Source: Streptomyces abyssomicinicus (lineage in GTDB: Bacteria; Actinomycetota; Actinomycetes; Streptomycetales; Streptomycetaceae). Taken from it: 64,000 bases of DNA. The translations under genes were made by a program, and so were the position numbers. Below the pieces are notes generated by a model. It was given only the letters and a program-made list of their open reading frames with translations, did no database searches and was not told the DNA's origin. Where the stretch lies: NCBI RefSeq assembly GCF_008974245.1, contig NZ_BBZI01000008.1, positions 369,475-433,474 on the forward strand. Direction: 5' to 3'. Shown piece by piece: positions 40,837-48,769 of this stretch (the first letter of the stretch is position 1; every line of letters begins with the position of its first letter).

Positions 40837-41676
40837 TCAGTGGGTGGGGTGGGCGGACGCCGCGTGGGCGGTCCAGGGGTCGGTGACCGTCGCGGACACG
40901 TGGACCCGCAGGTCCCAGCCGTGGCGCTCGGAGATCTCGTCGAGCTGGGCGGCGGCCAGCTGGCACCAGGGCCACTCGGTCGCCCAGTGCGCCGCGTCGA
41001 GCAGCGCGAGGGGGCTGTGGGCACGGGCCTCGCTCACCGGGTGGTGGCGCAGGTCCGCGGTGAGGAAGGCGTCGACGCCCGCGGCGCGGACGTCGTCGAA
41101 GAGGCTGTCCCCCGAGCCGCCGCTGACGGCGACGGTGCGGATCCGCGCCTCGGGGTCGCCGGCCACCCGGACGCCCTGCGCGGTGGCGGGCAGGCTCTCG
41201 GCGGCGCGGGCGGCGAACTCCCGCAGCGTGAGGGGGACTTCGAGTTCACAGACCCGGCCGAGGCCACGTCGGCCGGCCGGGTCGTCGCGGTCCGGCACCA
41301 GGGGCCGCAGCACGCGCAGACCGAGGGCGCCGGCCAGGGCGTCGGAGACGCCGGGGTCGGCCTTGTCGGCGTTGGTGTGCGCCACGTGGAGGGCGATGTC
41401 GTTCTTGATCAGGTCGTGCACCACACGGCCCTTGAAGGTGGACGCCGCGACGGTCGTCGTCCCGCGCAGGTAGAGCGGGTGGTGGGTGACCAGCAGTCCG
41501 GCGCCGAGCTTCACGGCCTCGTCGACGATCTCCTGGACCGGGTCGACCGCGAAGAGCACGCGGGTGACCTCCTGGTCCGGGTCGCCCACGACGGTGCCGA
41601 CGGCGTCCCAGGACTCGGCGCGCTCGGCGGGCCAGAGGTTCTCCAGGGCGGCGATGACTTCAGACAGACGGGGCAC
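40837..41676 (-). CDS. Nif3-like dinuclear metal centre protein, 279 aa
   Basis: Nif3/DUF34 family: VPRLSEVIAALENLWPAERAESWDAVG at the N-terminus, LLVTHHPLYLRG and HVAHTNADKAD (metal His and Asp), then TADLRHHPVSEA and HWATEWP near the C-terminus (His and Glu). Proposed as metal-dependent hydrolases, some acting as GTP cyclohydrolase I-like; the true substrate is not settled. GTG at 41676 lies 7 nt after a TAGCCT -10, so the operon mRNA is probably leaderless. First gene of the Nif3, zinc-ribbon, RNase H operon. Confidence 0.92.
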   Translation of the reverse strand: MPRLSEVIAALENLWPAERAESWDAVGTVVGDPDQEVTRVLFAVDPVQEIVDEAVKLGAGLLVTHHPLYLRGTTTVAASTFKGRVVHDLIKNDIALHVAHTNADKADPGVSDALAGALGLRVLRPLVPDRDDPAGRRGLGRVCELEVPLTLREFAARAAESLPATAQGVRVAGDPEARIRTVAVSGGSGDSLFDDVRAAGVDAFLTADLRHHPVSEARAHSPLALLDAAHWATEWPWCQLAAAQLDEISERHGWDLRVHVSATVTDPWTAHAASAHPTH

Positions 41677-41683
41677 GGGGGCA

Positions 41684-41689
41684 AGGCTA
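41684..41689 (-). promoter_or_regulatory. -10 box of the Nif3 operon, leaderless
   Basis: On the minus strand TAGCCT is followed by 7 nt (TGCCCCC) and the GTG at 41676. No Shine-Dalgarno sequence fits in that interval. Confidence 0.55.
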
Positions 41690-41853
41690 CCTGGCCGCCG
41701 GTGGCCACGGACCCACCGGCGGTGGAGCAGCACAAGGGCGCGCGGCGGGACGGAGGAACGACGGGACGGCCACACGTACGGGTGAAGCGGGGGCAGGGGG
41801 CTCATCCGGCCGCGCGTACGAACCTAGGTTTCGTCACTGGAGGTGACCCGAGG

Positions 41854-43605
41854 ATGACAGCCTGTGCCTCCCCCAGGCTTTCCACTGCGGTCGAGCCGGG
41901 GGCTTCGGGGGACGACGACGTGACCAGAACCGACGTGACCAGTACGGATGTGGGCGCCCAGGGGGCGCAGGAACGCGGGACGGCCGGGCCTCCGGCGGTC
42001 CCGGCCGCGGCGCCGCCCTACGTGCTGGCGGTCGCCCCCGCCGCACCGGGGGCGGCGAGCCCCGGCGCGGTTCCCCCGCCCGAGGGCGCACGGGGGGTGC
42101 GGACGGCTCCGCCCCCGGCGGCCGGGGCCCCGGCCGCGCCGGGACCGGAGCGGGGCCCGCGGGCGACCACGCCCACGCCGGCCGCACCGCCTGCCGCACC
42201 GCCCGCCGCACCGCCCGCCGCACCGCCGGACGGCGTCCGCGGGGCCGGGCCGGCCGCGGCGGTGCGCCCGGCCGGGGCCGCTCCGCCGCCGCGGACCTCC
42301 CCTGTGTCCGCGCCCCGTGCCGCACGGCCCGCGGACGCCGCCGGAGGGGACCGGCCCGTGCCCACGCCCCGCGCCGTGCGCGGCATGCGCCCCGTGGTCC
42401 TGAGGAACGCGGAGGCCGCCGCGCGCCCCGCCGTGCCGGCGGGCCCCGCGGGGGAAACGTCTCCGCGCGCCGCGTCCCGGTGGGTCCGCGAGGCGACGCC
42501 GCCGCGGCCCGCCGCCCCGTACGCGCCGCCGCCCCCGCCGGACTGCGTCCTCACCCGGGACGGCACCTACGCGGCGCGGCTGACGCTCGCCGCGGACGGC
42601 GAGTCCTGGCTGCCCGAGCGGTGGGCCCTCGGCGGGCCGGAGCCGTACGTGGTGCCGCTGCCCGGGAACCAGCCGGAGGAGCCGGACGCCGAGGTCCAGC
42701 CGATGGGCGACGGCCGGGTGCTGATCCACCGCAGGGCGGGCACGCGGCACGTGTTCTCCCTGCTCTACCCAACCGGCCCGGGCACCGGTGAGCTGGCCGC
42801 CGGCTCGGTGGAGTGCCCGGACGGCGAGACGCTGCGGCTGCTCCCGCCCGCGCCCGGCGGCCGGCGCGCCTTCGCGGTGGCGGTGAGCCCCGGCGGGTCC
42901 ACGGCGGTGTGGCTGGTGGCGGGCGGCCCGTGCGGCCCGGAGCACCTGGGCGAGGTCCGGGGCCGCTGCTCCGGCGGCGTCTGGCTGGACCGCGAGGGCC
43001 GGATGCTCGCCCTGGACCGTGAGGCGGGCGGCCGCACCAAGACCGTGGTGGTGGACCTGGAGCGCGGCTGCGAGGTGTCGCCGCTGCTGCAGATCTCGGC
43101 GGAGAGCGACGACCGCCTGCTGATGGCCGATCCGGACAGCGGGCTGTTGCTGATCCGCTCGGACGCGCCGTCCCCGGGCCTGCACCGGCTCGGCTGGGGT
43201 GTGCTGGGGTCGTCGCTGCCGGTGCGGTTCCCGGAGGGACTGCGTCCCGCGGAGTGCGTGATGACGCCCTTCGCGATCCAGCCGGGCCAGGTGCTGACGC
43301 CGGAGGCGTGCGCGGTGGCGTTGCGGGTGGACGGCGTGGGCGGCAGCTGGATCGGGCTGTGGCGGCCCTCGGACCGCCGGGTGTGGCACGTGGCCGCGCC
43401 GACCGGGTGGCTGACGGGAGCCGGGGGGTGGACCAGGGAGGGCGTGCTGCGGCTGCCGTACGCGACGCGGGAGGAGCCGTGCGGCCTGGCGTCGGTGGAG
43501 GGGCCGCCGGCGGAGGTACCCGCCGGGGCCCCGCCGGCCGGGCCCGCCCCGGTCCGTCCGGTCCCGCTCCAGCAGTCCCCCCTCGCGGTGGGCGCCGCGG
43601 GCTGA
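41854..43605 (+). CDS. conserved hypothetical protein: disordered Ala/Pro N-terminus plus beta-propeller-like domain, 583 aa
   Basis: Residues 1-230 are low complexity (repeated Ala-Ala-Pro-Pro) with no fold. From about residue 230, CVLTRDGTYAARLTLAADGESWLPERWALGG begins a beta-rich part with repeated blades: GDGRVLIHRRAGTRHVFSLLYP, RRAFAVAVSPGGSTAVWLV, GGVWLDREGRMLALDREAGG and DDRLLMADPDSGLLLIRS. It looks like a WD40/TolB-type propeller, but I do not recognise the family. GGAGG precedes the ATG at 41854. Divergent from the Nif3 operon. Confidence 0.75.
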   Translation: MTACASPRLSTAVEPGASGDDDVTRTDVTSTDVGAQGAQERGTAGPPAVPAAAPPYVLAVAPAAPGAASPGAVPPPEGARGVRTAPPPAAGAPAAPGPERGPRATTPTPAAPPAAPPAAPPAAPPDGVRGAGPAAAVRPAGAAPPPRTSPVSAPRAARPADAAGGDRPVPTPRAVRGMRPVVLRNAEAAARPAVPAGPAGETSPRAASRWVREATPPRPAAPYAPPPPPDCVLTRDGTYAARLTLAADGESWLPERWALGGPEPYVVPLPGNQPEEPDAEVQPMGDGRVLIHRRAGTRHVFSLLYPTGPGTGELAAGSVECPDGETLRLLPPAPGGRRAFAVAVSPGGSTAVWLVAGGPCGPEHLGEVRGRCSGGVWLDREGRMLALDREAGGRTKTVVVDLERGCEVSPLLQISAESDDRLLMADPDSGLLLIRSDAPSPGLHRLGWGVLGSSLPVRFPEGLRPAECVMTPFAIQPGQVLTPEACAVALRVDGVGGSWIGLWRPSDRRVWHVAAPTGWLTGAGGWTREGVLRLPYATREEPCGLASVEGPPAEVPAGAPPAGPAPVRPVPLQQSPLAVGAAG

Positions 43606-43638
43606 CTCCTTCCGGCCCGTCCCGGCGCTGCGCTGCCC

Positions 43639-43644
43639 TACCCT
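43639..43644 (+). promoter_or_regulatory. -10 box, leaderless ankyrin gene
   Basis: TACCCT is followed by 7 nt and the GTG at 43652; no ribosome-binding site is present. Confidence 0.5.
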
Positions 43645-43651
43645 GCGGACC

Positions 43652-44074
43652 GTGAACCGGCGGAAGAGGAAGAGACTCGCCCGTGCCCTGGTCGAGGCGG
43701 CGGGCGGGGAGCAGGAGGCGCGGGTCGCCGCGCTGCTGCGCGCCGGGGCCGACCCGGACGGGCGGGACGCCGAGGGCACGACGGCGCTGTACGCGGCGTC
43801 GGTGCAGGGCGCCGCCGCGGTGGCGGGGCGGCTGCTGGAGGCGGGAGCCGTGCCCGACCTGGAGAGCGCCGGGTGGGGCGCGGAGGGCACCCCGTTGTGC
43901 GCCGCCGCCTGCTGGGGCCACGACGACACGGTCCGGGTGCTGCTGGCCCACGGCGCCGATCCCGCACTGCGCGAGGACGGTGGCTCCGGGCTCACGCCGC
44001 TGGAGTGGGCGGAGCGCGGCCCGTACCCGCGAACCGTCCGGCTGCTGCGCGAGGCGAGCCCCGCGCGGCCGTGA
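43652..44074 (+). CDS. ankyrin-repeat protein, 140 aa
   Basis: Three to four ankyrin units are visible: ARVAALLRAGADPDGRDAEG, TTALYAASVQGAAAVAGRLLEAGAVPDLES, TPLCAAACWGHDDTVRVLLAHGADPALRED and SGLTPLEWAERG. The N-terminus NRRKRKRLARALVEA is basic. It should act as a protein-protein binding scaffold in the cytoplasm; the partner is unknown. It starts with GTG 7 nt after a -10 box and is followed closely by the receiver gene. Confidence 0.88.
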   Translation: MNRRKRKRLARALVEAAGGEQEARVAALLRAGADPDGRDAEGTTALYAASVQGAAAVAGRLLEAGAVPDLESAGWGAEGTPLCAAACWGHDDTVRVLLAHGADPALREDGGSGLTPLEWAERGPYPRTVRLLREASPARP

Positions 44075-44126
44075 TCTCACCCGTCCGGCGGACACGCTCA
44101 CCCGTCCGGCGGACCACCGCCGCCCC

Positions 44127-44132
44127 TACGCT
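44127..44132 (+). promoter_or_regulatory. -10 box, leaderless response-regulator gene
   Basis: TACGCT is followed by 6 nt and the GTG at 44139. Confidence 0.5.
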
Positions 44133-44138
44133 GAGCCC

Positions 44139-44591
44139 GTGAACGAGATGCCGCCGGACCACCGGCCCGCCCGGTCGGTCCGTCTCCTGCTCGCCGAGGA
44201 CACCCGCACCGCACGCGGCGGACTGCCGATGCTGCTGGAGATGGAGCCGGACCTGAAGGTGGTGGTGCGGGCCTCGTCCGGCGACCAGGTGGTGCACGCG
44301 GTCCTCACCCACCGTCCCGACGTGGCGCTGCTCGACATCGACCTCCCCGGCCGCGGCGGGCTGGACCTGGCCGCCGAGCTGACCGCGCAGGCCCCCGACT
44401 GCCGGGTGGTGATCCTGGCGACGGCGGGCCGCCCCGAGTACCTGCGCCGCGCGCTGGCCGCGGGCGCGGCGGGGTTCCTCATCAAGGACGGCCCGGTCGG
44501 CGAACTGGCCTCGGCCGTCCGCCGGGTGCTCACCGGCGAGACGGTGGTCGACCCGGCGCTGGCCGCCGCCCTGCGCCGGGACCAGGGCTGA
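44139..44591 (+). CDS. response regulator receiver protein lacking the output domain, 150 aa
   Basis: The receiver has RLLLAEDTRTARGGL, the phosphoacceptor Asp in ALLDIDLPGRGGLDL, Thr in ILATAGRPEY and Lys in GFLIKDGP. The sequence continues through the NarL-type linker to VVDPALAAALRRDQG, exactly where LuxR homologues begin their HTH, and stops. No HTH remnant follows in any frame, so it is either a clean truncation or a genuine receiver-only protein. No kinase gene is adjacent. The start is GTG after a -10 box. Confidence 0.85.
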   Translation: MNEMPPDHRPARSVRLLLAEDTRTARGGLPMLLEMEPDLKVVVRASSGDQVVHAVLTHRPDVALLDIDLPGRGGLDLAAELTAQAPDCRVVILATAGRPEYLRRALAAGAAGFLIKDGPVGELASAVRRVLTGETVVDPALAAALRRDQG

Positions 44592-44770
44592 CCGGGGCGG
44601 ACGGCTCCCTCTCCGCCGCCCCGGGCGATCACCGGCGCGGCCCGTACGGCAGCATGGGCGCGCATCACCGCGGTACCGCGGACCACCTTCACGGTGGCCC
44701 ACCGCGCGCCCTCGTGCCCGCGCGCGCCGCCCGGCACCGCACCGGCACGCACCACCCCCGAGGAGGCCCC

Positions 44771-45427
44771 ATGTCCGCGTCCGCCGAACCCGCGCCCGAG
44801 GTCCTGGCGGCGTTCGAGGCCGCCAAGGGCTTCATGCCCGTGGACGAGGGCCTCGCCCTGTACGAGGCCGCCGCCCAGGCGGCCCGCCTGGGCCTGCCGC
44901 TGCTGGAGGTGGGCACCTACTGCGGGCGTTCCACGATCCTGCTGGCGGACGCCGCCCGCCGTGCCGGGGTCGTCGCGCTCACCGTGGACCACCACCGGGG
45001 CAGCGAGGAGCAGCAGCCCGGCTGGGACTACCACGACCCGCAGACGGTGGACCCTGAGATCGGGCTGATGGACACCCTGCCGGCCTTCCGCCGCACCCTG
45101 CACCGGGCCGGGCTGGAGGAGCACGTGGTGGCGATGGTCGGCCGTTCGCCGCAGGTGGCGGCGGTGTGGGGGGCGCCGCTGGGCCTGGTCTTCGTGGACG
45201 GCGGGCACACCGACGAGCACGCGAACGCCGACTACGAGGGCTGGGCGCCGCACGTGGCCGAGGGCGGACTGCTGGTGATCCACGACGTCTTCCCGGTGAA
45301 GCTCGACGAGTTCACCGGCCAGGCCCCGTACCGCGTGTACCTGAGGGCGCTGGCGTCGGGGGCGTTCACCGAGGTCTCGGCGACCGGCACGCTGCGGGTT
45401 CTGCGGCGGACCGGGCCGGGGGTCTGA
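44771..45427 (+). CDS. class I SAM-dependent methyltransferase (Methyltransf_24), 218 aa
   Basis: Motif I is LLEVGTYCGRSTILLADAA, followed by ALTVDHHRGSEEQQPGWDYH and GLVFVDGGHTDEHANADYEGWAPHVAEGGLLVIHDVF, the Asp-Gly-Gly-His hallmark of the CmcI/cephalosporin-hydroxylase-like MTases. Substrate unknown. AGGAGG lies 4-5 nt before the ATG at 44771. It precedes the amidase gene but that gene has its own promoter. Confidence 0.88.
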   Translation: MSASAEPAPEVLAAFEAAKGFMPVDEGLALYEAAAQAARLGLPLLEVGTYCGRSTILLADAARRAGVVALTVDHHRGSEEQQPGWDYHDPQTVDPEIGLMDTLPAFRRTLHRAGLEEHVVAMVGRSPQVAAVWGAPLGLVFVDGGHTDEHANADYEGWAPHVAEGGLLVIHDVFPVKLDEFTGQAPYRVYLRALASGAFTEVSATGTLRVLRRTGPGV

Positions 45428-45449
45428 GACCCGGCCGGGCTCGCCCCGT

Positions 45450-45455
45450 TAGGCT
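45450..45455 (+). promoter_or_regulatory. -10 box, leaderless amidase gene
   Basis: TAGGCT is followed by CGCCCC and the GTG at 45462. There is no room for a Shine-Dalgarno sequence. Confidence 0.6.
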
Positions 45456-45461
45456 CGCCCC

Positions 45462-46418
45462 GTGTCGTACGCAGGTCCGGAATTCGATCCCCGTCCGTCG
45501 CCGCCCTCCCGGCGCGGCCGCCGCGCGCTGCTCGCCGCCCTGGTGGTGGCGCTGGCCGCCGCCGGGGTGGCCGTCCAGCGGGTGGTGAGCGGTGACGGGG
45601 ACGGTTCGCGGGCCGCCGCCTCCGCGTCGCCCGACTCCCCGGCCACGCCCGGCGGTTCCCCGGAAGCGCCCTCGAAGTCCCCCTCCACGTCCGGCACTTC
45701 CTCCCCGTCCGCCGCGTCCACGGCCAAGCCCCCTGCGCGGTCGGGGCCGTTGAAGGGCAAGGTCGTGGTGATCGACCCGGGTCACAACACCGGGAACGCG
45801 GCGCACACCGCCGAGATCAACCGCACCGTGCGGATCGGCAACGGCGCCAAGGAGTGCGACACCACCGGCACCGCCACCAACGCCGGTTACGCGGAGGCCA
45901 GGTTCACCCTGGACGTGTCGCGGAGGCTGCGCGCCCTGCTCGAACAGCAGGGTGCCACCGTGAAGTTGACCCAGGACGGTGACCGCCCGTGGGGTCCCTG
46001 CATCGACGAGCGGGCGCGGATCGGCAACGAGGCGGAGGCGGACGCGGTGGTCTCGGTGCACGCCGACGGCTCCGCGGCGGGCGCCCGCGGCTTCCACGTG
46101 ATCCTGCCCGGCCCGGTCACCGGCGGCGGCGCCGACACCCGGGGCATCGTCGCGCCCTCCCGCGAGCTGGGAGAACGCATCGCGGGCAACTTCGTGCGGG
46201 CCACCGGCAGCGCGCCCTCCGACTATGTGGGCGACGGCACCGGTCTGGTCACGCGGAAGGATCTGGGCGGTCTCAATCTGTCGAAGGTCCCCAAAGTGTT
46301 CATCGAGTGCGGCAACATGCGGAACAGCAAGGACGCGGCGCTGCTGACCAGCGGCGCGTGGCGTCAGAAGGCCGCGCAGGGCATTTCCGGCGGAATCGTG
46401 GGTTTCCTGCGCGGGTGA
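45462..46418 (+). CDS. N-acetylmuramoyl-L-alanine amidase (Amidase_3), membrane-anchored, 318 aa
   Basis: Zn-dependent peptidoglycan amidase that cuts the bond between MurNAc and the stem peptide. An N-terminal TM (RALLAALVVALAAAGVAV, about 20-40) and a 50-residue Ser/Pro/Thr linker place the enzyme on the cell surface. The Amidase_3 core has VVVIDPGHNTG (Zn His), GYAEARFTLDV (Zn Glu), AVVSVHADGS (Zn His) and VFIECGNMRN (catalytic Glu). All are intact. Confidence 0.92.
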   Translation: MSYAGPEFDPRPSPPSRRGRRALLAALVVALAAAGVAVQRVVSGDGDGSRAAASASPDSPATPGGSPEAPSKSPSTSGTSSPSAASTAKPPARSGPLKGKVVVIDPGHNTGNAAHTAEINRTVRIGNGAKECDTTGTATNAGYAEARFTLDVSRRLRALLEQQGATVKLTQDGDRPWGPCIDERARIGNEAEADAVVSVHADGSAAGARGFHVILPGPVTGGGADTRGIVAPSRELGERIAGNFVRATGSAPSDYVGDGTGLVTRKDLGGLNLSKVPKVFIECGNMRNSKDAALLTSGAWRQKAAQGISGGIVGFLRG

Positions 46419-46536
46419 GCGTCGGACGTGCGTGGACCGGCCCACCGGGTGCCCGCGGTGACGGTGCGGACGATAGGGTCCATCCCGCGGCAGAGCCCGG
46501 CACGACACGACGACACGAGACGACGAAGGACTTGTA

Positions 46537-47304
46537 GTGAACATCCGCTCCCTCACTCGGGGCGACGGCGTGGTGATCGGAGCAGCGCTGTTGCTGTTCA
46601 TCGCGTCGTTCCTCGACATCGCCGACCTCGGGACCAACGACTACGGCTTCGAGTCCCCCTCCGCCTGGGGACACCTGCCCCTCGCCCTGGGCGTCTTCCT
46701 GGGCGGCGTGATCGGCGCGGCGTTGATCGTCGTCAACCGGTGCCTGCCCCAGCCCCGCAAGGTGGCCGGCCACGACCTCGGCACCGTCGGCGTGGCCTTC
46801 ACGGTCTTCGCGTTCTGGTACCTGCTGTGGCAGCTGCTGGACTCCGAGGGCAGCGCCGGCGCGGGCCTGATCCTCGGGTTCATCGCCGCGCTGCTGCTGG
46901 CCGGCGCCGCGGTCGCCGGGAGCCTGGTGCCCGCGCTGCAGGCGCCCCTGATCAACGCCACGCCGCGTCCGGCGGCGCCGCAGCCGTACGGCGCGCAGCC
47001 GCCGAACGGGTACGGCTACCCGGGGGCGCAGCAGCAGCCGCAGCCCTACGGCGGTCAGCCGCAGCAGGGCGGCACGCCCGCCCCCGCGCAGCAGCAGGCG
47101 GGGCCGGAGTTCTCGCCGTTCTGGTTCGCCGTGCCGACGCCGCGGGCGCTGTACGCGGAGGACGGTTCGCCGACGCAGATCGCCGAGCTGGCGCCGGGCG
47201 TCTGGTACCTGGCGGTCGACCAGCGGGGTCCGGGTCTGGTCGCGCAGACCCAGGACGGGCGTCGTGGTCTGCTGCAGGACGCCTCGGGCATCCAGCGGGG
47301 CTGA
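46537..47304 (+). CDS. DUF5336-like four-TM membrane protein, 255 aa
   Basis: Four hydrophobic helices: DGVVIGAALLLFIASFLDIA, LPLALGVFLGGVIGAALIVV, TVGVAFTVFAFWYLLWQLL and AGLILGFIAALLLAGAAVAG. A Gln/Pro/Gly/Tyr-rich linker follows, then a small C-terminal beta module (FWFAVPTPRALYAEDGSPTQ, GVWYLAVDQRGPGLVAQT) that resembles an SH3-like fold. The family occurs in actinobacterial membranes, function unknown. GAAGGA lies 6 nt before the GTG at 46537. Confidence 0.8.
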   Translation: MNIRSLTRGDGVVIGAALLLFIASFLDIADLGTNDYGFESPSAWGHLPLALGVFLGGVIGAALIVVNRCLPQPRKVAGHDLGTVGVAFTVFAFWYLLWQLLDSEGSAGAGLILGFIAALLLAGAAVAGSLVPALQAPLINATPRPAAPQPYGAQPPNGYGYPGAQQQPQPYGGQPQQGGTPAPAQQQAGPEFSPFWFAVPTPRALYAEDGSPTQIAELAPGVWYLAVDQRGPGLVAQTQDGRRGLLQDASGIQRG

Positions 47305-47327
47305 CGGCTCGCGTCCCTCGTGACCAG

Positions 47328-47351
47328 GGCCCCCGCCGTCCGGCGGGGGCC
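47328..47351. terminator. hairpin terminator
   Basis: GGCCCCCGCCG (47328-47338) pairs with CGGCGGGGGCC (47341-47351), followed by TTCGTCGT. It lies between convergent genes. Confidence 0.75.
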
Positions 47352-47375
47352 TTCGTCGTGCCGCGCGCCGTGCCG

Positions 47376-48026
47376 TTACGGCGCGCCCTGCAGCTCTCCG
47401 GCGGAGGGCACCTTGTCGGTGACCTCGGCGCCGGCGGACTTCCCGGCGTCCTTGACGTCGTTGATGATGCTGTCGAAGTTGCCGACGATCTCGTCGGTGT
47501 TGTCGCCGCTGCGGAGCTGCTTGGGCAGGTCCTTCATCTTCTCGATGCCCTCTTCGAGCGGGGCGACGGCCTTCGCCAGGGTGGGGTCGCCCTTGGCGTT
47601 GTCGATCGCCGCCTTGAGGCGGTTGTACGCGAAGACGCCGGCGAGGCCGGCCTTGACCAGGGAGATGCGGCGGCCGTCGGCGCCCTTCTTGAAGCTCCCG
47701 GCGCGGAACGGCTTGACGATCCACTGGTAGGTGGCGCCCGCGGCGAGGCCGGCGTTCACGACGAAGCGGGTCTTGGCGAACTTCTGTTTCTCGGCGGAGG
47801 TGGTGGGGGTGGGCTCGGCTCGTGTCCGCCCCACCTGGGACGCCTCGGCCCTCATCTGCGCCATCGCCTCGGCTTCCAGGGCCTGCGCGCTCGCCCGCGG
47901 GTTGACCCGGGTGTCCGCCTGCGGCGAGGAGGTGGTGGGCTCGCTGCTGCCGCAGCCGGTCGCGCCGGCGACGAGGGCGCAGCAGAGGGTCACGGCGAGT
48001 GCGAGACGGCGTAGCGAAACGGGCAT
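47376..48026 (-). CDS. putative lipoprotein of unknown function, 216 aa
   Basis: A lipoprotein signal MPVSLRRLALAVTLCCALVA ends in lipobox AGATGC. The mature part has a polar helix (NPRASAQALEAEAMAQMRAEA), a basic segment FVVNAGLAAGATYQWIVKPFRAGSFKKGADG and a helical end with DNTDEIVGNFDSIINDVKDAGK. No catalytic motif is recognisable; the helical repeat suggests a membrane-associated scaffold. GGAGG lies 7 nt before the ATG at 48026; the stop is TAA, unusual at this GC content. Confidence 0.78.
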   Translation of the reverse strand: MPVSLRRLALAVTLCCALVAGATGCGSSEPTTSSPQADTRVNPRASAQALEAEAMAQMRAEASQVGRTRAEPTPTTSAEKQKFAKTRFVVNAGLAAGATYQWIVKPFRAGSFKKGADGRRISLVKAGLAGVFAYNRLKAAIDNAKGDPTLAKAVAPLEEGIEKMKDLPKQLRSGDNTDEIVGNFDSIINDVKDAGKSAGAEVTDKVPSAGELQGAP

Positions 48027-48769
48027 GGGTCTGCCTCCGGGGGAGTTGGGCGGTCCTCTCCCCGCAGCGTCACCCACCCCTTGGCCCCGGGCGACCGCTG
48101 TACCCCCGTCCGGGTACGCCCCCACCACCGTCCCCCCGCGTGCACCCGGCGCCCGCCCGAACGCGGCGCGCGAATCACCCCCTCCCGTGCTCCGACCAGC
48201 CCCGCCGCCGCGCGGTCCCCTGCCCCCACCCGTTCCGACCGCGGGCAACCGTGCCGCCGGGACGGTGCGCCGGCCGTGCCCCTTCCGTCTGCGGGCGCCG
48301 CGCCACCGTGCGGCCCCCCGACCCGACCCGTCCCCGCCTGCGGGCAGTCGTGCCGCTGGGGCGGCACGGGTGGGCGCAGGCCTCGCGTACGCACGTGACG
48401 GCTCGCTCCGCGGAACGTAAGCCCCTTGGGAAGGGGGCGGGTCGGGGGATGAACAGTGCTGTCCGCCGAGGTCCGGCTTGGGCGCGCCGCAGTGAGGTCA
48501 CGTGCGTAAGGTGCAGCCTGCTTGGGCCTGGTGGAGCGGACCGCTTGCCGCGAGGGCGCCGCCCTGCGCCCGCCCTCCCCCAAGCTCTCGGCTTCGCTCG
48601 AGCAGGGGGGACCCCCATCGCCCCCTGGGCGGCCCAGCCGCCCGCAGAGGGGTCGGGCAAGCGCCCGCAAGGGGTCGGGCAGGCGCGCCCGCAGGGGGCG
48701 TGGAGGCGCGCGCAGGACGGTGGGGCAGGCGTGCGCAGGACGGTCAGGCGGGCTTCCGCGGGGGTGGGG
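48027..48769. repeat. 743-bp intergenic repeat-rich region, no gene seen
   Basis: It contains palindromic elements of kinds scattered through Streptomyces genomes. One is CCTGCGGGCAGTCGTGCCGC...GTGGGCGCAGG (48337-48380) with the stem GTGCCGC/GCGGCAC, plus two diverged relatives just upstream (from about 48235). Another is CCTCCCCCAAGCTCTCGG...CGAGCAGGGGGGAC (about 48583-48613). Its right end is a run of GCAGGCGCGCCCGCAGGGGG-type repeats. Confidence 0.65.
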
